The position numbers were made by a program, and so were the translations under genes. From a bacterium (GTDB taxonomy: Bacteria; Elusimicrobiota; Elusimicrobia; UBA1565; UBA9628): a stretch of 37,014 nucleotides of DNA. A model generated the notes under the pieces. The model did not search any database, was not told the origin of the DNA, and saw only the letters and a program-made list of their open reading frames with translations. How positions within the stretch are numbered: position 1 is the first letter of the stretch; the number at the start of each line of letters is the position of its first letter. Positions 13,502-21,984 of this stretch are shown piece after piece. The stretch lies in assembly GCA_021799485.1 (NCBI GenBank), contig JAJZAK010000021.1:1-37014 (forward strand), read 5' to 3'.

Positions 13502-14477
13502 CGATATGCTTATCGGACCATTTCCGTTTGAAATCGGGATCTGGAGGATGCGGTCGAAGTGGCGGGAGGCATGTGACGAAAGGCATGACGGGAGCGGCCG
13601 CGGGTATTCAGCGGAGGAGCTTTGCGTCGTGCGGACGGCGAAGAGCCTCGTGACGTACGAGGCGCACTTCGATGTCGCGCGGCAGAAAGAGGCGATCCGG
13701 CTGTCCTACGCCGCGGCCAAGCATTTTCTTCCGCGCCTCGAAACCGATCGCGCGGAAGTGCTCGCCGCCGCGGCGGTCGTCGCCGCCGCGCTCGCGATGC
13801 GGGCCGCCAGAATATATGAATCGAAGCGTCATGACGAGATTGTGCCGGGGGCATGGGAGAAGTGGCTCGGCCGTTCAAACCGCTATTGGCTGATGGGAGC
13901 GCGATTCGCTTTAAGGGCGTATCGGGCGGAACCCGGCGACGATCTCGCGGCGTTTGTCTTGCGCTTTCTGGCCTGCGGGGCCCGGAATGCGGAAAGGATG
14001 GGAATCTCCCGGATGAAAGAGCGGCGCCGGACCTTTTTTCTGCGGCGGTACGCCGAGCATCTTATCGAGGGCTTCGTGAGATCGCCCCACGAGTTCAACG
14101 TCGCCGATATCGAGGCGGCATTCGTGCCGGGGGACGCTCGTTGGCGCAAGCTTTTGGAAGAGAAGGGAAATCGCACGCTGTTGCGGCTTCTGGAGTCCGG
14201 AGCCGACTGGCGGAGCCTCAGAGCTCCCGACGGGAGCATGCTGGATGCGGAGGGGGCGGCCCGGTTGAGGCTTCTCATTCTGGGAGAGAGGTGGAATTCC
14301 ATATGGGCCTATGGAATAGTCTCCCCTGATCGCAAGGAACTGTATTCCCGCGTCAGCGAAGAAGCCTTGAAAGAGGAATCCGATGACATCGAAAAACGAT
14401 TCGCGTCCACGGCGGAACGTCCCGAGGCGGCCGTCCTCAAGCGCAAGCTGCTGGACGCGATATCGCGGCGTTGTTGA
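13491..14477 (+). CDS. Hypothetical helical protein of the MoxR/VWA gene series (328 aa)
   Basis: A 328-residue, mostly helical, soluble protein with no recognised domain. It overlaps the preceding gene by 11 bases, so it is translated with it; ATG codons at 13491 and 13506 are both possible starts. An Ala-rich helical segment (residues about 85-105, EVLAAAAVVAAALAM) lies within a charged protein and is more likely a buried helix than a membrane anchor. It is the last gene of the series: the next gene, at 14546-14749, is on the other strand. Its partner role with the upstream proteins is inferred from gene order only. Confidence 0.7.
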   Translation: MGLDDMLIGPFPFEIGIWRMRSKWREACDERHDGSGRGYSAEELCVVRTAKSLVTYEAHFDVARQKEAIRLSYAAAKHFLPRLETDRAEVLAAAAVVAAALAMRAARIYESKRHDEIVPGAWEKWLGRSNRYWLMGARFALRAYRAEPGDDLAAFVLRFLACGARNAERMGISRMKERRRTFFLRRYAEHLIEGFVRSPHEFNVADIEAAFVPGDARWRKLLEEKGNRTLLRLLESGADWRSLRAPDGSMLDAEGAARLRLLILGERWNSIWAYGIVSPDRKELYSRVSEEALKEESDDIEKRFASTAERPEAAVLKRKLLDAISRRC

Positions 14478-14545
14478 GCGATGGGGAATCAGCCGATGTC
14501 GGCGGGCCAGGCCTCCACATTCAACAAACCGAAGCCGCCGGAGCG

Positions 14546-14749
14546 TTATCTTCCACGGCGCTGGTCGCGGAGGAACTCCGCGTAGAGGTGATAGAGCTGG
14601 TCGATGCGGACGTTGATCTGGTTGACCGACTGGCGCAAATCCTTGATGTCTTCCCGGATCGCGCGGGTTCTCTCGTCGACCGCCTCGTAAATCAATTCCA
14701 AGGTCACTTGGCGCGCCACGTTTTTGATCGCTCCCGGAATGCCGAGCAT
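14546..14749 (-). CDS. Small coiled-coil protein (67 aa)
   Basis: A 67-residue protein, MLGIPGAIKNVARQ followed by a long amphipathic helix (LIYEAVDERTRAIREDIKDL and VNQINVRIDQLYHLYAEFL) with heptad spacing typical of coiled coils. No family recognised. The ATG has GGGAGG 6 bases upstream. On the same strand TTGACG and TATACT are 16 bases apart, with TATACT touching the ATG, so either a leadered or a leaderless transcript is possible. An inverted repeat AAACCGT/ACGGTTT (14768-14791) lies in the divergent gap toward msrBA. Confidence 0.6.
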   Translation of the reverse strand: MLGIPGAIKNVARQVTLELIYEAVDERTRAIREDIKDLRQSVNQINVRIDQLYHLYAEFLRDQRRGR

Positions 14750-14859
14750 AGTATACCTCCCGTATTGAAACCGTCAATATGAATACGGTTTGGAGCGCCG
14801 AATTGTTCCCGAACATCCTCCCAGGCGGCTTTTTATTACAATGGAAAAGGGTGGCGATC

Positions 14860-15954
14860 ATGGGAAGGCGCGGGGCGCTGATGTTCGTGATCGCGGCGTG
14901 CGCGGGCGCCTTAGCCGCCGCTCCCCAGGAGGACGCCGTGACGAAGAAAATATCGAGCGAATACCAATTGCCGACGGACGAGGAACTGCGAAAGCGGCTG
15001 ACGCCCGAGCAGTTCGCCGTCGCGCGCCAATGCGGCACCGAGCCGCCGTTTCACAACGCCTACTGGGACAACCACGCCCCCGGCATCTACGTCGACGTCG
15101 TGAGCGGAGAGCCGCTCTTCTCCTCCCTGGACAAGTTCGACTCCGGCACGGGCTGGCCGAGCTTTACCCGGCCGATTGAGCCGGACGCGGTCGCGGAGAG
15201 AGACGACCGCTCTCACGGGATGAGCCGCGTCGAGGCGCGATCCAGGATCGGCGACTCGCATCTGGGCCATGTCTTCACGGACGGCCCCGGCCCGACGGGG
15301 CTCCGGTACTGCATCAACTCGGCGTCCTTGCGCTTCATCCCGGTCGGCCGCATGGAGGCGGAGGGCTATGGAAAATATCTCAAGCCCTTCATGGCCGCCG
15401 GCCTCGTCGCCGCCAAGACGCCCGGGCCTTCCGCGGGAAAGCCGTCGCCGCGCCGGGAGACGGTCGAGCTCGCGGGGGGCTGCTTTTGGGGGATGCAGCA
15501 GCTCCTGCGCCAAGTCCCCGGCGTCGTGAGCACGGAGGTGGGCTACATCGGCGGAACCACCAAGAACCCGCGCTATGAGGAGGTTCACTCGGGGGCTACG
15601 GGGCACGCCGAGGCCGTGCGGGTCGTCTTCGACCCGGCCAAGATTTCCTTCGAGCATCTTCTTGAATGGTTCTTCCGCATGCACGATCCGACGACGCTCG
15701 ACCGCCAAGGCAACGACGTCGGGACCTCGTATCGCTCGGCGATCTTCTACCACACGGAGGAGGAGCGCCGAACGGCGGAGGCGGTCAAGGCGAGGCTCGA
15801 CAAGAGGGGGCATTTCGGGGCGCCCATCGTCACGCGGATCGTGAAAGCCGGGCCCTTCTATAAGGCCGAGGACGACCACCAGGACTACCTCCAAAAGAAC
15901 CCCGGCGGCTACACCTGTCATTTCCTGCGCCCGCCGTCGATCCTGGGACCATAG
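14860..15954 (+). CDS. msrAB: Exported bifunctional peptide methionine sulfoxide reductase MsrB-MsrA
   Basis: A 364-residue fusion that repairs oxidised methionine in proteins, reducing both sulfoxide epimers. An N-terminal signal peptide ([20 protein letters not shown]) places it outside the cytoplasm. The MsrB domain spans about 30-165 ([37 protein letters not shown] and RYCINSASL with catalytic Cys151) and lacks the two CxxC zinc pairs of zinc-type MsrB. The MsrA domain begins near 198 with GGCFWGMQQ (Cys208), then [25 protein letters not shown] and YRSAIFYH. The ATG at 14860 is preferred to the upstream frame start at 14779 because it begins the signal peptide. The order MsrB-MsrA is the reverse of the common MsrA-MsrB fusion. 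Confidence 0.93.
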   Translation: MGRRGALMFVIAACAGALAAAPQEDAVTKKISSEYQLPTDEELRKRLTPEQFAVARQCGTEPPFHNAYWDNHAPGIYVDVVSGEPLFSSLDKFDSGTGWPSFTRPIEPDAVAERDDRSHGMSRVEARSRIGDSHLGHVFTDGPGPTGLRYCINSASLRFIPVGRMEAEGYGKYLKPFMAAGLVAAKTPGPSAGKPSPRRETVELAGGCFWGMQQLLRQVPGVVSTEVGYIGGTTKNPRYEEVHSGATGHAEAVRVVFDPAKISFEHLLEWFFRMHDPTTLDRQGNDVGTSYRSAIFYHTEEERRTAEAVKARLDKRGHFGAPIVTRIVKAGPFYKAEDDHQDYLQKNPGGYTCHFLRPPSILGP

Positions 15955-16037
15955 CCTTGTTTGTCGCCGCCGCCGCGCATTTTGTAGGATGGGCACGCCG
16001 TATCATCAAAGTCGTCAAAATCAAGGAGGAATTTCAG

Positions 16038-16490
16038 GTGAAGAAAGGAATCATTCCCGCCGTGTTGGCGGCAACCCTCGCGGTCCCGGCTCTGGCCCAG
16101 TCGCCGGCGCCCGCGGGCAATGCGACGCCGGCGCCCGCCGCGTCGAAGCCGGCCGTGAAGAAGGCGGCGAAGGCCAAGAAGGCGAAGCTCTCCCGCTACA
16201 AGGCGACCGTCGTCTCGGTCGACAAGGCGAACCGCAAGCTTACGCTCAAGCGGCATAAGGGCAAGCAGGAGACGATCGAGGACATCGTCATCCCCGCCGA
16301 CGTGTCCATCATGATGGTCAAATCCGGCAAGGGGAAGAAAAAGAAGACCGCCGCCTTCGAGCAGATCGCCGTCGGCGACCAGGTTTTCGTGTATTATCTT
16401 GGCGACGTCAAGAACCCGAAGGCCAAGCCGCAGATCAAGAAGGTTTCCCTGCTCAAGCGCATCGAGACGGACATCAAGAAGAGCCTTTAA
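16038..16490 (+). CDS. Exported Lys/Ala-rich protein with C-terminal OB-like domain
   Basis: A 150-residue protein starting with GTG at 16038, 9 bases after AAGGAGGA. Residues 1-22 form a signal peptide (KKGIIPAVLAATLAVPALAQ). A low-complexity Ala/Pro/Lys linker follows (about 25-60), then a compact all-beta-looking domain (YKATVVSVDKANRKLTLK ... VGDQVFVYYLGD) resembling small periplasmic OB-like domains of the DUF5666 kind. The function is not known; metal or nucleic acid binding would suit the charge but is speculation. A terminator-like hairpin follows the stop. Confidence 0.75.
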   Translation: MKKGIIPAVLAATLAVPALAQSPAPAGNATPAPAASKPAVKKAAKAKKAKLSRYKATVVSVDKANRKLTLKRHKGKQETIEDIVIPADVSIMMVKSGKGKKKKTAAFEQIAVGDQVFVYYLGDVKNPKAKPQIKKVSLLKRIETDIKKSL

Positions 16491-16515
16491 GGATTCGCGG
16501 CAAGCCATTGATCGA

Positions 16516-16557
16516 GACCCTCTCCCGTCCCGCATGAGGCGGCGGGAGAGGGTCTTT
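16516..16557 (+). terminator. Intrinsic terminator
   Basis: A perfect 12-bp stem GACCCTCTCCCG (16516-16527) with complement CGGGAGAGGGTC (16543-16554), a 15-base loop and a short TTT after the stem. It lies about 25 bases after the stop at 16490 and just before the start of the next gene at 16566. Confidence 0.65.
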
Positions 16558-16565
16558 GGCGGCTG

Positions 16566-17264
16566 ATGAAGGATTTTCCTCTCGCAGGCGGCGCGCGTCT
16601 CGCCGCGCTCTCCGTCCTGGCCGCCCTGGCGTGCCAAGCGCCGAAATACCAGCCCTACACCTCGCCCGCCGGCGATTTCGAGTGCGAGGCTCCCTGGCGC
16701 TGGAGCGCGACGGTGGCCGGCGGAACGCCCTATTTTGAGAGCGTCACCTGGTCCGGCCCTTTCGATCCCGCTTTTTACGAGGGGCGTCCGCTTTTGATCG
16801 CGCGCTGGTATGCCTACGGCCGTTCCCACCTGCTTCCCGACGGCCTCGGGGAACGTTATGCGAGTGCCGCGGACTACATTCAACAAACGCTCTCCGGCGT
16901 CTACGGTCCTCGATACGTTCTCGACCAGCCCGTGACCGACGTGAAGCTCGCCTTGACGGGATTCGTGGCCCAGGAATTCGTGGTCTCGTCGCCGATGACG
17001 CCGAGGTCCGGAGCGCGTTGGGGCGTGTCGGTCAGCCGCCAGGACGGCTCGACCGTCGTGTGGCGGCGCCACGCCTACGTCCTGTTGCCGATGAAGAGAG
17101 GCTTCTACGTCCTCATTTATCCGGCCACCGTCCAGGGCTACGATCTCGATCGCTCCCGTTTCGACGAGATGGTCAATACGTTCGTCCCCTTGCGAGAAGG
17201 CCCCGGAGGGCCCCCGATTTCCTACGGCGGCGAGGGGCCTTGGAGCGGAGGCGTCCATCACTAA
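16566..17264 (+). CDS. Putative lipoprotein, hypothetical
   Basis: A 232-residue exported protein. The leader (MKDFPLAGGARLAALSVLAA) ends in LAC with Cys23, an imperfect lipobox, so a lipoprotein is likely. The mature part begins YQPYTSPAGDFECEAPW and contains strands and aromatic residues typical of PsbP/MOG1-like periplasmic proteins (VKLALTGFVAQEFVVSSP, then GFYVLIYPATVQGYDL and FDEMVNTF near the end). That resemblance is weak, so function is not assigned. The start overlaps a region where the next SRPBCC gene follows after about 30 bases, so the two may be co-transcribed. Confidence 0.7.
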   Translation: MKDFPLAGGARLAALSVLAALACQAPKYQPYTSPAGDFECEAPWRWSATVAGGTPYFESVTWSGPFDPAFYEGRPLLIARWYAYGRSHLLPDGLGERYASAADYIQQTLSGVYGPRYVLDQPVTDVKLALTGFVAQEFVVSSPMTPRSGARWGVSVSRQDGSTVVWRRHAYVLLPMKRGFYVLIYPATVQGYDLDRSRFDEMVNTFVPLREGPGGPPISYGGEGPWSGGVHH

Positions 17265-17295
17265 CAAGAGCGCGACCCGGCCGCGCGATATCCGC

Positions 17296-17817
17296 ATGAC
17301 GCTGCCGGTGCGGAGCAAGGCGAACGCCGTCTACAAGGCCTTGACCTCGGCGCGGGAGCTGTGCGCCTGGTGGCTCAAGGGCGCGGAGACGGCCGCTACA
17401 AACGGGGGACGGTTCCGCATGGTCTGGCCGAAAATCGACGAGCGCGCCGGTCTTGCCGCGGTCAAAAGAGGCCGTTTCCCTCCCCAGGCGTCTTCGGGAG
17501 AGGGATTGGGAGTCTTCATCGACCTCGATCTCGGGCGAAGGGTCTCTTGGCAGTGGCGGTTGAGCGCCTACAAGCGCCGGCGCATCCCGCCTCTCACGAG
17601 CTTTCTCATCGCCCCGGCCGCGCGAGGGGTTTGCAGGCTGACGCTGCTTCACGCGGGCTTTTCCGCGAGGCCCGATGCCCACGAATCCTACCGCCGCAGC
17701 AGGCTCTGGTGGGAGGACTGCCTGACGAAGCTCAAGCTCTACCTGGAAACGGGGAAAACGCGCAAGACGGAGTTCCTTTCCCTGGACGCTCTCCGGAAGC
17801 CGTCCCATCGCCGGTAG
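17296..17817 (+). CDS. SRPBCC/AHSA1-like START-fold protein
   Basis: A 173-residue protein resembling Aha1/START-like (SRPBCC) domains: IRMTLPVRSKANAVYKALTS then LCAWWLKGAE at the N-terminus, central beta strands, and FLIAPAARGVCRLTLLHAGF before the final helix (YRRSRLWWEDCLTKLKLYLE). These small barrels bind hydrophobic ligands or chaperone clients. The ATG at 17296 has no Shine-Dalgarno sequence, and the frame stays open upstream through TRPRDIR, so the true start may be a little earlier or depend on coupling to the gene ending at 17264. It converges with the TPR gene (stop at 17834). Confidence 0.7.
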   Translation: MTLPVRSKANAVYKALTSARELCAWWLKGAETAATNGGRFRMVWPKIDERAGLAAVKRGRFPPQASSGEGLGVFIDLDLGRRVSWQWRLSAYKRRRIPPLTSFLIAPAARGVCRLTLLHAGFSARPDAHESYRRSRLWWEDCLTKLKLYLETGKTRKTEFLSLDALRKPSHRR

Positions 17818-17833
17818 CGCGGGGGCGCGCCGG

Positions 17834-20011
17834 TCACTTCGGAGCGGGAGCGCGGACGTCCTTGAGGATGAGGCTGACGCGCAGTCCTCTTTTGACGACG
17901 CTCGCGTCGCGCGGAAGGAGACGCATATCGGGCAGGGGCTCGAAACGCGACAGATCAAGCCGGGATCCGCGGGGAGGATTCGGCGTGATTCGCCTGGCGA
18001 AAAGCCCGTCTCGAGAAAGCTGGATATTCCAGCCGGGAGTCTCCAGGGAGGGCACGGAGAACCAGTGGCGCTTGAGCGTCGCCTCGTCGCCGGCGAAGGC
18101 CGCCCCGGAGAAAAAATCGAAGTATAGCCGGACTGTTTCGCGAAGATTGTTCTCGACGGTTTGCGGCGCAATCCCCGGGATGTTCACGGGGTCGAGGGCG
18201 ATCGCTTCCGAGGACGCCTTGGCCCTGAAAAGAGGAGTGAAGAGCGGGCCCAAGAGGTCGAGATTGAGGACCGCGGGCTGTCGGAAGTCGAGAAGCGTCT
18301 CGAAGGCGAAGGGATGGCCGAGGAGCGTCCCCTCCAGGGTGCATAGGCCCGACAGCTTTCCGCCGCTTCCCTGGCTCTCGCGCAGGTAGGCGAGATAGAG
18401 GCGGCCCGTGGTTTGAGGCCCGAGCCTGTCTTCGAGGCGCCGCGCCTTCGCGAGCAGAGACTTGCGGCGGGCTCCGGCCGATGCCGGCAAGGACGCGGAT
18501 CGCATCCAGGAACTCCAGGCGGTCTCGTAATCCTTGACGGCCGCCGCCGCGTCGCCGCGATGATCGAGGATCGTCTCATCGTAGGGCATGGCGTCATGCG
18601 CCAAGCTGAGCTCCTTGAGCGCCTCCTGATAACGGCCTTCCTTATAATAGACCCAGCCCAGCGAATCGATGTAGGCGCCGTTCGTGGGTTCGATGGCCAG
18701 GGCTCTCTCGACGAGTTCCTGCGCCTCCTTGAGTTCAAGGCCGTGGTCGGCGAGCGAGTAGCCCAGGTAATTGAGGATCTCCGGGTTCTTGGGATTTGCG
18801 GCGATAAGACGCCGGAATTCCTTCTCGGCGGAGGCCATGTCGCCGGCCTGCTCTTCGGCGGCGGCCAGCGCGTAGCGCGCCTGGTCGTTGTCGGGGTCGT
18901 CTTTGACGGCCGCCCTCAGCACGCGAAGCGCCTTGCCGTGCTGCCCCCGATCTTCGTAGGTCATGCCCAGAAAATAGGCCACGCGGGCGTTGCGGGGAAA
19001 GCGCGCGAGGGCTTCGCGCAGCGTATGGAGGCCGTCGTCGGGGCGGGAGCCGCGGATTTGAAGATAGGCGATTTTGAGCCAAAGCGTCGGATCCTTGGGA
19101 AGGGCGGCGCTTTCCGATAAGAAGCGCGCGGCCTCGAGGGAGCGTCCCGCGTCCTCGGCGAACTGGGCGAGCCAGAGATTGGCGATGGGATCGCCGGGCT
19201 CCAGGGACTTGGCCGCCTTGAACGCCGCGCGGGCCGCCGGGGCGTCCCCCGCCTCGACATCGAGCTCGCCGATGTGGTCGATGAGGCGCAGGTCGTGGGG
19301 CTGAACGCGCACGATCTGGAGGTATTCGTGGATGGCGGCGACCGTGGAGCCGGAGGCCTCGTAGAGCTGGGCGAGGGAGAAGCGGGCGGGGATGGACTCG
19401 AATCCGGGATTGAGAGAGATCGAGGACTGGAGCTCCCGCGCCGCTTTCTCATAATCGCGCTCGTTGAGGTAGAGCTGGGCCAGCGCGAGGTAGGTTTGAG
19501 GGGCCTTCGAGGGATTCTCCTTGAGGAACCGGTCGAGGAGGTCTCGAGCGCTCGACGTCGAGGTTCGCACGAGAAGGCTCGCGAGGGAAAACGTCGCTTC
19601 CTCGGATGAAGGTTCGAAGCGGAGCGCTTTCTCGAAATGCCCCTGGGATTCGGTGAATTCCCCGCGGGCCCACTCGACGCGGCCCAGGAGGACGAGGGCC
19701 TCGGGATCGAAGGCGTTGATTCTGAGCGCGGCGCGGGCGTAGGCCTCGGCTTTGGCCAGGTTCCCGAGCCCCAAGGCCATCTTGGCCGCTTGGCGGGCGA
19801 GAAACGGTGAGGAGGGGTCGGCGGCGGCGGCTTTTTCAAGATCGTGGAGCGCCGAGGCGTACGATCCCCGGCCCTCGGCGAGCAGGCTCGCGGCATAAGC
19901 GCTCTGCGCCTCGAAGGCCGCGGAGGAGGCTGAAACGTTCGAGGGAGCCGCCCCGGCGGGAAGGGGGAAAAGGCCGAGGACGAGGAAAAGGAGGGTTAGG
20001 GGCGTCGGCAA
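17834..20011 (-). CDS. Exported TPR-repeat protein with C-terminal LolB-like domain
   Basis: A 725-residue protein with a signal peptide (PLTLLFLVLGLFPLPAGA). From about residue 30 to 530 it is an array of tetratricopeptide repeats, recognisable by units such as NPEILNYLGYSLADHGLELKE, AYIDSLGWVYYKEGRYQEAL and ARYALAAAEEQAGDMASAEK. The last 190 residues (LCTLEGTLLGHPFAFE, LNLDLLGPLFTP, ENNLRETVRLYFDFF) look like the beta-sheet domain of LolB/DUF4292 lipoprotein-handling proteins. Such TPR-plus-barrel proteins act in envelope assembly. It is followed by rimI and tsaB upstream on the same strand, the TPR start overlapping the end of rimI. Confidence 0.8.
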   Translation of the reverse strand: MPTPLTLLFLVLGLFPLPAGAAPSNVSASSAAFEAQSAYAASLLAEGRGSYASALHDLEKAAAADPSSPFLARQAAKMALGLGNLAKAEAYARAALRINAFDPEALVLLGRVEWARGEFTESQGHFEKALRFEPSSEEATFSLASLLVRTSTSSARDLLDRFLKENPSKAPQTYLALAQLYLNERDYEKAARELQSSISLNPGFESIPARFSLAQLYEASGSTVAAIHEYLQIVRVQPHDLRLIDHIGELDVEAGDAPAARAAFKAAKSLEPGDPIANLWLAQFAEDAGRSLEAARFLSESAALPKDPTLWLKIAYLQIRGSRPDDGLHTLREALARFPRNARVAYFLGMTYEDRGQHGKALRVLRAAVKDDPDNDQARYALAAAEEQAGDMASAEKEFRRLIAANPKNPEILNYLGYSLADHGLELKEAQELVERALAIEPTNGAYIDSLGWVYYKEGRYQEALKELSLAHDAMPYDETILDHRGDAAAAVKDYETAWSSWMRSASLPASAGARRKSLLAKARRLEDRLGPQTTGRLYLAYLRESQGSGGKLSGLCTLEGTLLGHPFAFETLLDFRQPAVLNLDLLGPLFTPLFRAKASSEAIALDPVNIPGIAPQTVENNLRETVRLYFDFFSGAAFAGDEATLKRHWFSVPSLETPGWNIQLSRDGLFARRITPNPPRGSRLDLSRFEPLPDMRLLPRDASVVKRGLRVSLILKDVRAPAPK

Positions 20012-20442
20012 GAGAGTTCCATGAGAACGGCGTCCACAGCGCCATTATAGAGTTTAGGGCGTCGCCCCACAATCCGGAAGCCTTCGCTCCCATAGAGCCT
20101 CAACGCCGGCTCGTTGTCGGCGGCGGCCTCGAGGGCGACCGTCCCGGCGCCGCGCCGGACGGCTTCGCCGATCAAATGCCGCAAGAGCCGACGTCCCCAG
20201 CCGCGCCGGCTTCGGGATCGCGCGATCGCGAGCGTCGTGACCTGGGCTTCGGGAGGGATGATCCACAGGCCCCCGAAGCCGAGGATGGCTTCCTCGTCTT
20301 CCAGGACGGCCAGATAAGAGCGGGGCGATCCCGCGATTTCCTTTCTAAAACCGTCGGCGATCCACTGGGGAAGAGTGGGCCATTGAGACTGTATCTCGAT
20401 GAGGAACGGGAGATCCGCCAGCTCAGCGGCGCGAAATTTCAT
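19996..20442 (-). CDS. rimI: GNAT acetyltransferase RimI-like
   Basis: A 148-residue GNAT acetyltransferase. The acetyl-CoA loop is visible as RSRSRRGWGRRLLRHLI (the R-x-x-G-x-G/A motif), followed by ALEAAADNEPALRLYGSEGF, which matches the RimI C-terminal signature (LEV...N..A..LY...GF). RimI acetylates the N-terminus of ribosomal protein S18 and other targets. Gene order tsaB-rimI is widely conserved, supporting the name. The ATG at 20442 starts the domain and overlaps the end of tsaB by 20 bases. The 3' end overlaps the TPR gene start by 16 bases. Confidence 0.85.
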   Translation of the reverse strand: MKFRAAELADLPFLIEIQSQWPTLPQWIADGFRKEIAGSPRSYLAVLEDEEAILGFGGLWIIPPEAQVTTLAIARSRSRRGWGRRLLRHLIGEAVRRGAGTVALEAAADNEPALRLYGSEGFRIVGRRPKLYNGAVDAVLMELSCRRP

Positions 20443-21040
20443 AGTTGGCCGGCTTGAGATAGAGCGGTTCGAAAGGAGGGCTGCGGCGCCGGAAAAGAAG
20501 GCTTGCGGCCGGCGCCAGGAGTTCGCGGGCTCCCGGCTTTCCCGCGGAGAGGACAAAGCCTCGACTTAAGGCGGCGGACTTGAAGTCCGTCCACTGCTCT
20601 GGACGCAGCCATAGAGGGTTCCCCCGGGGGCGGGGAAGGGTGTTTTTTCTTTCAAAAAGCTGGCAAAAGGTCTCTCCGCGGAAGCCGTCAATGGCCGCGA
20701 GGATTTTCCCGCCGGATGCGGCGAAGGCCAGGGCTTCCAGCCTGGAGACGGCGAGCGCCGGGATGCGAAGCTCCAAAGCGAGCATGGCGGCGTAGGCCAT
20801 GCCGACGCGTATGCCGGTGAAGGTGCCCGGTCCGGACGCGACCGCGACAGACGAAATATCCTTGACGCTAATCCCCGCCCGGGCGAGGACGTGGTCGGCG
20901 GCGGCGTGAATGGTTTCGTCGTGGGGCTTGCGGGGCGCGCGCCTGATCGCGACGATGCCGTCGCCCGTTTGGAGGGCGACGCTGAGTTCGCGCTCCGTCG
21001 TGTCCACGGCGAGGAGGGGACCGGGCTTCCGGGAAGTCAT
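20423..21040 (-). CDS. tsaB: tRNA threonylcarbamoyladenosine biosynthesis protein TsaB
   Basis: A 205-residue TsaB (YeaZ family). It has the ASKHA-fold start LLAVDTTERELSVAL (9-23), HDETIHAAADHVL (40-52), VAVASGPGTFTGIRVGM (65-81) with the family Gly-Pro-Gly loop, and a later IPALAVSRLEALA. TsaB works with TsaD and TsaE in the t6A modification of tRNAs that read ANN codons. It is essential in most bacteria. Its ATG is 6 bases downstream of TTTAAT on the minus strand, which could give a leaderless transcript. rimI follows with a 20-base overlap. Confidence 0.92.
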   Translation of the reverse strand: MTSRKPGPLLAVDTTERELSVALQTGDGIVAIRRAPRKPHDETIHAAADHVLARAGISVKDISSVAVASGPGTFTGIRVGMAYAAMLALELRIPALAVSRLEALAFAASGGKILAAIDGFRGETFCQLFERKNTLPRPRGNPLWLRPEQWTDFKSAALSRGFVLSAGKPGARELLAPAASLLFRRRSPPFEPLYLKPANYEISRR

Positions 21041-21076
21041 GAGACGATTAAATCAAAAACGCCTTCTGAACGTTTA

Positions 21077-21082
21077 TATAAT
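21077..21082 (+). promoter_or_regulatory. TATAAT box next to the start of the membrane protein gene
   Basis: A perfect TATAAT ends 5 bases before the GTG start at 21088, with no ribosome binding site between. No good -35 sequence is seen 16-18 bases upstream. If used, transcription would begin at the start codon. Confidence 0.35.
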
Positions 21083-21087
21083 GCACC

Positions 21088-21984
21088 GTGGACGCCGTGG
21101 AGAGGCTGCCTGGAATCGGCCGCGTTTTTGAGGAGTCATGGGAGATTTATCGGCGGCGCCTTGTTTCTCTTTTTAGCGCCGCGGCCCTGGGAATAGGAGC
21201 GGCTTTCGCAAGCGTTGTGGCGACGGCTCTCGCCGCCCTTCTCCTCGGGCTTATCCTGCCGTTATGGCGAGTGCACGTCGGCGTCGCCGGCATTGTCATC
21301 GGGGCGCTGGCCTTTTTTTGGTTTCTGAGCTGGGCCCAGGCCGCGGCCGCCTATCTTCTTTTGTCGAACGAGAAGGTTTCCGGAGTCTTTGACGCCTACC
21401 GGAGGACCGCCGGGAAGGTGGGGGGTTTCTCGTGGATCTGTCTGCTTTACTTATTTGTCGTCATGGGCTGGGCGTGGCCGTTTTTCCTGCGCGGGGGGCT
21501 GGCCCTAGCCGCGATGGTGGCGGCGCCGTTCGTGTGGGCGTATCTCGTGGTGGCTCTGTCGCCGGCGCCCTTTATGTACTTGGAGCATGGCGGCGGAGGC
21601 TGGGGGGTCTTGCGCCGGAGCCTCGACTTGACGCGCGGCGCGTGGTGGAGGATCGCGGGTTTGGCGGCCCTTTCCCTTCTAACGGCGTTCGTGCCCAGCC
21701 TCATTCCCTTCCCTGGCGGGATTGTATTGGGTTCCGTCGCGGGTTTCTTTCCCTTCGCGATGATGAGCGTCGTCTACCGGGAGCTTCAGCGATCGGCTCC
21801 CTCGGTCCCCTCCTCAGGCGGGCTCTCGGACTGGATTCTCGCCCTTTCCTCGGCGGGATTCGCTTTGACGCTCTATCTCGCCTGGCGGTCCATCCCTGAG
21901 TTGGAGGCGGCTTTTGCTTTCTTTAAGGAACAATGGCGCTCCGGGGCGTTGGGGAAAGCGCCTGTCTGGGGCGGCGTCCGGTGA
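21088..21984 (+). CDS. Multi-pass membrane protein (298 aa)
   Basis: A 298-residue membrane protein starting with GTG. Hydrophobic segments are visible at about 28-58, 66-94, 113-130, 137-160, 188-222 and 250-262, broken by short loops. It resembles the uncharacterised family of glycerophosphoryl diester phosphodiesterase-like membrane domains seen in many bacteria (start VFEESWEIYRRRL, later LRRSLDLTRGAWWRI), though this is from pattern only. Function not known. The stop TGA overlaps the next ATG by 1 base, so it forms a translation-coupled pair with the flippase-like protein. Confidence 0.7.
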   Translation: MDAVERLPGIGRVFEESWEIYRRRLVSLFSAAALGIGAAFASVVATALAALLLGLILPLWRVHVGVAGIVIGALAFFWFLSWAQAAAAYLLLSNEKVSGVFDAYRRTAGKVGGFSWICLLYLFVVMGWAWPFFLRGGLALAAMVAAPFVWAYLVVALSPAPFMYLEHGGGGWGVLRRSLDLTRGAWWRIAGLAALSLLTAFVPSLIPFPGGIVLGSVAGFFPFAMMSVVYRELQRSAPSVPSSGGLSDWILALSSAGFALTLYLAWRSIPELEAAFAFFKEQWRSGALGKAPVWGGVR

